From positions 1-41,436 of the forward strand of contig JAGLQT010000073.1 of NCBI GenBank assembly GCA_023136715.1: a DNA stretch of 41,436 nucleotides, in the 5' to 3' direction. This stretch comes from Gammaproteobacteria bacterium. Its GTDB lineage: Bacteria; Pseudomonadota; Gammaproteobacteria; SZUA-229. The notes under the pieces are model-generated. The model saw only the letters and a program-made list of their open reading frames with translations, made no database searches and was not told where the DNA came from. Of this stretch, positions 41,266 to 41,436 are shown in pieces. Within the stretch, counting starts at the first letter, position 1. Each line of letters begins with the position of its first letter. The translations under genes and the position numbers were made by a program.

Positions 41266-41436
41266 CTAAGAGTCATATGAAAATGAATCTACCAGCAGCT
41301 TTTCTGCATCAAGCACTGTTACCGGCTTAGAGTAATAATAGCCCTGAATATTACGGCACCCTAACTCTCTCAATATTAATAACTGCTCCCTGGTCTCAAC
41401 ACCTTCTGCTATCACGTCCATATTAAAGTTTTTCGC
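41266..41436 (-). CDS. EAL-domain c-di-GMP phosphodiesterase, C-terminal end (cut by window edge)
   Basis: The last 56 codons of an EAL-domain gene, open to the window edge and too short to stand alone. The segment VIAEGVETREQLLILRELGC and then NIQGYYYSKPV is the conserved end of EAL phosphodiesterases that degrade cyclic di-GMP. The stop lies about 55 bases before the mobB GTG, in the same direction, so read-through into mobB is likely. Upstream domains are unseen. Confidence 0.9.
   Translation of the reverse strand, partial: AKNFNMDVIAEGVETREQLLILRELGCRNIQGYYYSKPVTVLDAEKLLVDSFSYDS

Noticed and set aside
1..41436. CRISPR arrays, insertion sequences or phage genes
   Set aside because: No regularly spaced repeats, transposases, integrases or phage structural genes were seen anywhere in the window.

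Overview
The window is a stretch of gammaproteobacterial chromosome. The evidence is the gene content: metX-metW, a full type II secretion operon, ridA-recG, ubiC, yrfG, cysQ and a Do/MucD-type protease. Base composition is moderate. Both ends cut through genes: metX at the left and an EAL-domain gene at the right. I cannot name the genus. A flavocytochrome-c-like pair, several periplasmic c-type cytochromes and a TusA protein suggest a respiratory or sulfur-related lifestyle, but that is inference.

Layout. 1-1058: methionine biosynthesis pair metX'-metW. 1161-13053: type II secretion genes gspC-D-E-F and gspG-H-I-J-K-L-M-N, with a rhombosortase gene (rrtA) placed antisense between gspF and gspG. 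13079-17515: a YkgJ-type Cys-cluster protein, yrfG, cysQ, a small membrane protein, a metallo-beta-lactamase-fold hydrolase and galE. 17580-23994: a redox island. On the minus strand it has a Tat-exported FccB-like flavoprotein overlapping a monoheme cytochrome, an outer-membrane porin with an N-terminal heme motif, and a triheme cytochrome. Divergent from these is a hemerythrin / DUF2249 / NnrS-like membrane protein operon. 24063-25786: a HopJ-family protein and a thioredoxin-CcdA fusion. 25787-26182: tRNA-Phe with a good promoter and nearby tRNA-derived debris. 26183-28510: mutY and moaC (minus) facing moaD-moaE (plus). 28519-35340: Do protease with a possible sigma-E promoter, Mip-type FKBP, AI-2E family transporter, rmuC, Rieske ferredoxin, tusA with a TetR-family gene, and a cyclophilin. 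35326-41436: ubiC, a hybrid histidine kinase, recG, ridA, mobB and the end of an EAL phosphodiesterase gene, all minus.

How the parts fit. The gsp genes encode the cytoplasmic ATPase, inner-membrane platform, pseudopilus and outer-membrane secretin of one secretion machine. No prepilin peptidase (gspO) is present, so it must lie elsewhere. Rhombosortase is known to process GlyGly-CTERM proteins exported by this machine, but no such substrate is in the window. The best candidate for something undescribed is the 17.6-24.0 kb redox island. Its FccB-like protein keeps the cysteine expected to hold FAD but has lost both cysteines of the redox-active disulfide of known sulfide dehydrogenases. It sits beside a heme-bearing outer-membrane porin and soluble cytochromes, a set that could carry electrons across the periplasm to or from the cell surface. 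The adjacent hemerythrin/DUF2249/NnrS-like operon suggests an O2 or NO link.
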